This document shows, piece after piece, positions 23,274-25,688 of a DNA stretch of 25,688 nucleotides. Position 1 is the stretch's first letter. Each line of letters begins with the position of its first letter. The translations under genes were made by a program, and so were the position numbers. Below the pieces are notes generated by a model. It was not told where the DNA came from. It made no database searches and was given only the letters and a program-made list of their open reading frames with translations. The DNA comes from a virus, in the IMG/VR virus record IMGVR_UViG_3300025543_000183, positions 1 to 25,688 of that record; one strand, given 5' to 3'.

Positions 23274-25025
23274 TCAAATTGTATATACGTTTAAAGATTT
23301 TTCTTTACCTTTAACTTTAATTGCTTTTAAAGATTTTAACTCAAAACTACAGTTTTTGGCAGTCTCTTCTCCTATAAGTATATCAACACCAGCTTCTTTT
23401 GTACCAGATTCAAGTCGAGCCGCTATATTTACGCAGTCTCCAATAGCTGAAAAGTCAAATCTAGTATCAGATCCCATGTTACCTACCACAGCTGTACCAG
23501 TATTTACTCCCACCCCAATAGCAATCTCATGTGATAATTCTTTATTAAGTTCTTTTATACGATCCTGCATTTCGATAGCAGTCTTTACTGCTTTGTCTTC
23601 GTGATCTTCTAAATCTAAAGGTGCTGAGAATATAGCCATGCAAGCATCACCAATAAATTTATCTACCATGCCTCCATTTTTTTGTACGCATTCTACTTGT
23701 ACTGTTAATGCTTTGTTCATTATCTCAGTAACTTCTTCTGGTTTTAGTTTTTCTGAAAGACTGGTAAAGCCTCTAACATCTGTAAACAAAAATGTAGCGT
23801 ATCTTTTTTCGCCACCAAGTTTTAATAGATTAGGATTATCTTGTAGTTGTTTAACTTGTCTTGGATCAAGATAATGTTCAAATTGTTTTTTAATTAATTG
23901 ACGTAACTTAAACTGTTTTCTAAAGTTTATATAGAAGGCAATAGCTCCAGTTATAAATTGTGATATAAAAGTCCACGAAAAATCTATTAAATAACCCTTC
24001 TGAATGCTGTAAGCTCCTGTAAAGCCTGTGGTTAAAAGCAAAATCACAGCTATACTTACGCCCTTAGTTACACCAAGATAATTTATTACAAGCCATGTCA
24101 ATGACACAAAAATTCCAAAAATTAAAATTTCCAAAGCTAAGGCAAAATCTGGAATTATTGGAGAGTTTTGTATCAAGATTGACTCAGATAATGCTGCTTG
24201 AATCTTATGTGGTTCTAATAAACCAACTGGAGTTGCAACTTGTGGCATCACTCCGTTAGCAGTTACGCCAACAAAAACAAACTTACCTGCAACATTCATT
24301 TCTTTTAAATCAGTTTGTGGTGTATCTACCCAACTGATCCATTTACGACCAAGGCTATCCGTCTTAATTGGTGGTATTCCTCTGATTGATATTTCCTCTA
24401 TACCATTATCATTGGTTTTTATAATGTAGGTTTTTACATTAAACAAAGCCTTATATATTTGTGTACCAAAACTAGGTATCCATTCATTGTTAGGTGTTTT
24501 GACTAAAAGAGGTATTCTTCTTACAAGTTGATCTACATCAGTGGGAGCAATAGCTAAACCAGTTAGCGTGTTATTTGCTAATAGAGGCTGGTTTTGTTTT
24601 ACTCCCGAACTAAGTATACCACCATTATTATTACCCATAACAACCGTACCTGGTGATGCAGGAAAGTTACCTTTGCCATCTTCAAACATTGCTATAACAG
24701 AAGGTGCATAACCTAATGCTTCTGCAAAAACCTCATCACCACCCATGCGATCTGGTTGTGGAAAGGATACAACCCAACCAATGCCTACTGCACCTTTGTT
24801 AATTAAGTCTGCTTGTATTTGTGCAAGTCTTTGTCTAGGTAATGGCCAACCGCCCTCTCGTTCTACATCTTCTTCGGTTATGTTAAGTATGACAAAGTTA
24901 CCACTTGGCTTTGGTGTTGTAACAAAAGCATCAAATATTTTTAACTTAAGTATTTCTGTAGGTGTGCTTTGAAATATTAAAGGTAGTGATAGTAATATAA
25001 GTATAGGTAATAATAATCTTTTCAT
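23274..25025 (-). CDS. CHASE2-domain class III adenylate cyclase
   Basis: Converts ATP to cAMP and pyrophosphate. A signal anchor (about 4-18) is followed by a periplasmic CHASE2 sensor (about 22-290), three membrane helices (about 296-316, 322-338, 350-367) and a charged linker with the standard QFEHYLDPRQVKQLQ. The cytoplasmic cyclase (about 405-583) keeps both metal aspartates: Asp416 in FTDVRGFTSLSE and Asp460 in DKFIGDACMAIF. The adenine pair is Lys456 and Ser526 (Thr/Asp position), and the transition-state residues are Asn533 and Arg537 in GDCVNIAARLE. No catalytic residue is missing, so activity is likely. The start ATG overlaps the previous stop (TAATG) and has no ribosome site. The gene heads the lysis cassette, so cAMP would be raised late in infection. 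Confidence 0.93.
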   Translation of the reverse strand: MKRLLLPILILLSLPLIFQSTPTEILKLKIFDAFVTTPKPSGNFVILNITEEDVEREGGWPLPRQRLAQIQADLINKGAVGIGWVVSFPQPDRMGGDEVFAEALGYAPSVIAMFEDGKGNFPASPGTVVMGNNNGGILSSGVKQNQPLLANNTLTGLAIAPTDVDQLVRRIPLLVKTPNNEWIPSFGTQIYKALFNVKTYIIKTNDNGIEEISIRGIPPIKTDSLGRKWISWVDTPQTDLKEMNVAGKFVFVGVTANGVMPQVATPVGLLEPHKIQAALSESILIQNSPIIPDFALALEILIFGIFVSLTWLVINYLGVTKGVSIAVILLLTTGFTGAYSIQKGYLIDFSWTFISQFITGAIAFYINFRKQFKLRQLIKKQFEHYLDPRQVKQLQDNPNLLKLGGEKRYATFLFTDVRGFTSLSEKLKPEEVTEIMNKALTVQVECVQKNGGMVDKFIGDACMAIFSAPLDLEDHEDKAVKTAIEMQDRIKELNKELSHEIAIGVGVNTGTAVVGNMGSDTRFDFSAIGDCVNIAARLESGTKEAGVDILIGEETAKNCSFELKSLKAIKVKGKEKSLNVYTI

Positions 25026-25688
25026 TAATCACTTTGAGTGATAGTAATAACGCTGTCACTCCCTCCATTTACCTTAATAACATTTGATATGCCATCTTGT
25101 ATGAAGATAACAGTATAAGATGTACTACCATCTAGGTCTAATTGCACAGACTCGTTTACCTGTCTGCGTAGACTAATAACATTACCTGTAATAATTGTAG
25201 TTATTTGAGTGTCAGGATCCTTGCCTAGTAAAGTACCACTAACTTGTGTGCTGGTTGCTTGAGCTAGTTGATCTTCATCTTCACTTACAGCTAAAGCATC
25301 TAGTACATTTAACAAATCTTCAAGATAATTTACATCTAGGTAATTTATATCAAGTTCTGTAAATTCTAAACTGTCTTCTTTTAAATAATCATCTGCTAAA
25401 TAATCTATATCAAGATCGTTAAAATCTAATACGCTATCTGTTTGTGTATTTGTACTTTCTTCTTCTATAACTACCTCTTCTTTTGGAGGAGTCACAATAA
25501 GCATATTGTCTATAACATCTAGCGTTAAATCTAAAATAACGGGTTTACTAGGAGATGATTCAAAAACGCTAACAGTTGTAGCTTGATATGGTTTATTAAG
25601 AGTGACAGTACCCATAGCTGTAGTTACCAGTATCTCGCCACTAGATAAACCTAAAGCATCTGGTAAAAGTATTATAAGACTGCGGCCT
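25025..25688 (-). CDS. Partial protein before the cyclase, with a duplicated Asp/Leu/Tyr-rich unit
   Basis: The frame has an ATG at 25615 but remains open to the window edge, reading ...LPDALGLSSGEILVTTAMGTVTL, so the true start is probably outside. The visible part has a beta-rich beginning and a Glu/Thr-rich linker (about 44-60 from the ATG). Then come two 20-residue units rich in LxxxxLDIxYLxxxYL (63-82 and 83-102), and a beta-rich end (ISLRRQVNESVQLDLDG...IKVNGGSDSVITITQSD). I do not recognise the family. CHASE2 cyclases in bacteria are often next to FecR-like envelope proteins. This neighbour could play that part, but I see no clear FecR pattern. It is coupled to the cyclase by TAATG. 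Confidence 0.6.
   Translation of the reverse strand, partial: GRSLIILLPDALGLSSGEILVTTAMGTVTLNKPYQATTVSVFESSPSKPVILDLTLDVIDNMLIVTPPKEEVVIEEESTNTQTDSVLDFNDLDIDYLADDYLKEDSLEFTELDINYLDVNYLEDLLNVLDALAVSEDEDQLAQATSTQVSGTLLGKDPDTQITTIITGNVISLRRQVNESVQLDLDGSTSYTVIFIQDGISNVIKVNGGSDSVITITQSD
25028..25042 (-). promoter_or_regulatory. Hairpin immediately before the cyclase start
   Basis: ATCACT and AGTGAT form a 6-bp stem with a 3-nt loop ending two bases before the start codon. No ribosome site lies within 15 nt of the ATG. The nearest purine-rich run is GGAGGGAG, about 35 nt upstream. An alternative pairing of the upstream AGTGA (in GGGAGTGAC) with TCACT is possible. Translation of the cyclase probably depends on ribosomes that finish the upstream gene and open this stem. 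Confidence 0.45.
25310..25429 (-). repeat. Tandem duplication of a 60-nt coding unit
   Basis: Two adjacent 60-nt units (25370-25429 and 25310-25369) encode similar 20-residue stretches with shared LDI[DN]YL...YL. The DNA is also similar (TATATCAAG and AATTCTAA/AAATCTAA recur at the same offset). The duplication looks recent enough to see at the DNA level. Confidence 0.6.

Noticed and set aside
25025-25615. Calling the gene before the cyclase a FecR protein
   Set aside because: The visible part lacks a clear FecR pattern. Only the neighbourhood suggests it, and the N-terminus is cut off.
1-25688. CRISPR array, tRNA or insertion sequence
   Set aside because: No regularly spaced repeats, cloverleaf-like segment or transposase was seen. 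The gene-free gaps are too short to hide them.

Overview
The window is an AT-rich stretch of a tailed double-stranded DNA phage genome (virus or provirus; no integrase is visible). The style of the genes points to an aquatic, probably marine, phage of a Gram-negative host. The clues are FADGG-motif virion proteins, a P22 gp10-like tail protein with a GxWGxxxWG stretch, a DUF669/Sak4 recombination module, and a spanin/holin set of a type I associate with uncultured marine phages. The Gram-negative host is inferred from the two-component spanin pair. The host genus cannot be read from the sequence. Terminase, portal and capsid genes are not present and presumably lie beyond the right edge.

Layout. 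(1) Positions 1-4923, leftward: a small HTH regulator, a prim-pol/RepA-type helicase fusion, a PAPS-reductase-family protein, a two-helix membrane protein, a C5 cytosine DNA methyltransferase and a small protein cut by the window edge. (2) 4924-5131: the divergent control region, with a good sigma70-like rightward promoter whose -10 box lies within a TGATA-N4-TATCA inverted repeat. (3) 5132-10735, rightward: early replication/recombination genes, comprising a DUF7173-like protein, a 57-aa protein, a Sak4-like ATPase, a DUF669 ssDNA-binding-type protein, three small proteins, a superfamily 2 helicase with a zinc ribbon, an 83-aa protein and a PD-(D/E)XK nuclease with four cysteines. A run of three hairpins (6994-7082) follows the DUF669 gene. 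(4) 25688-10732, leftward and convergent with region 3: the late operon. In transcription order it has a partial repeat-containing protein, a membrane CHASE2-adenylate cyclase, a holin candidate, i-spanin, o-spanin, endolysin, gp10-like tail protein, a 110-aa-class protein, three linked glycine-rich proteins (one ending in a Peptidase_S74 chaperone, another with an EF-hand loop), a 301-aa protein, a 1316-aa probable internal virion/ejection protein and a DUF1064 nuclease.

How it fits together. The early genes would copy and recombine the phage DNA without a visible family A/B DNA polymerase. The methyltransferase modifies the DNA. The late operon builds the tail or ejection apparatus and lyses the host. 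The outstanding feature is a complete receptor-type class III adenylate cyclase, with its catalytic residues kept, placed directly before the lysis genes. This suggests that the phage makes cAMP late in infection. Many late genes are joined by TAATG stop/start overlaps, so translation is probably coupled along the operon.
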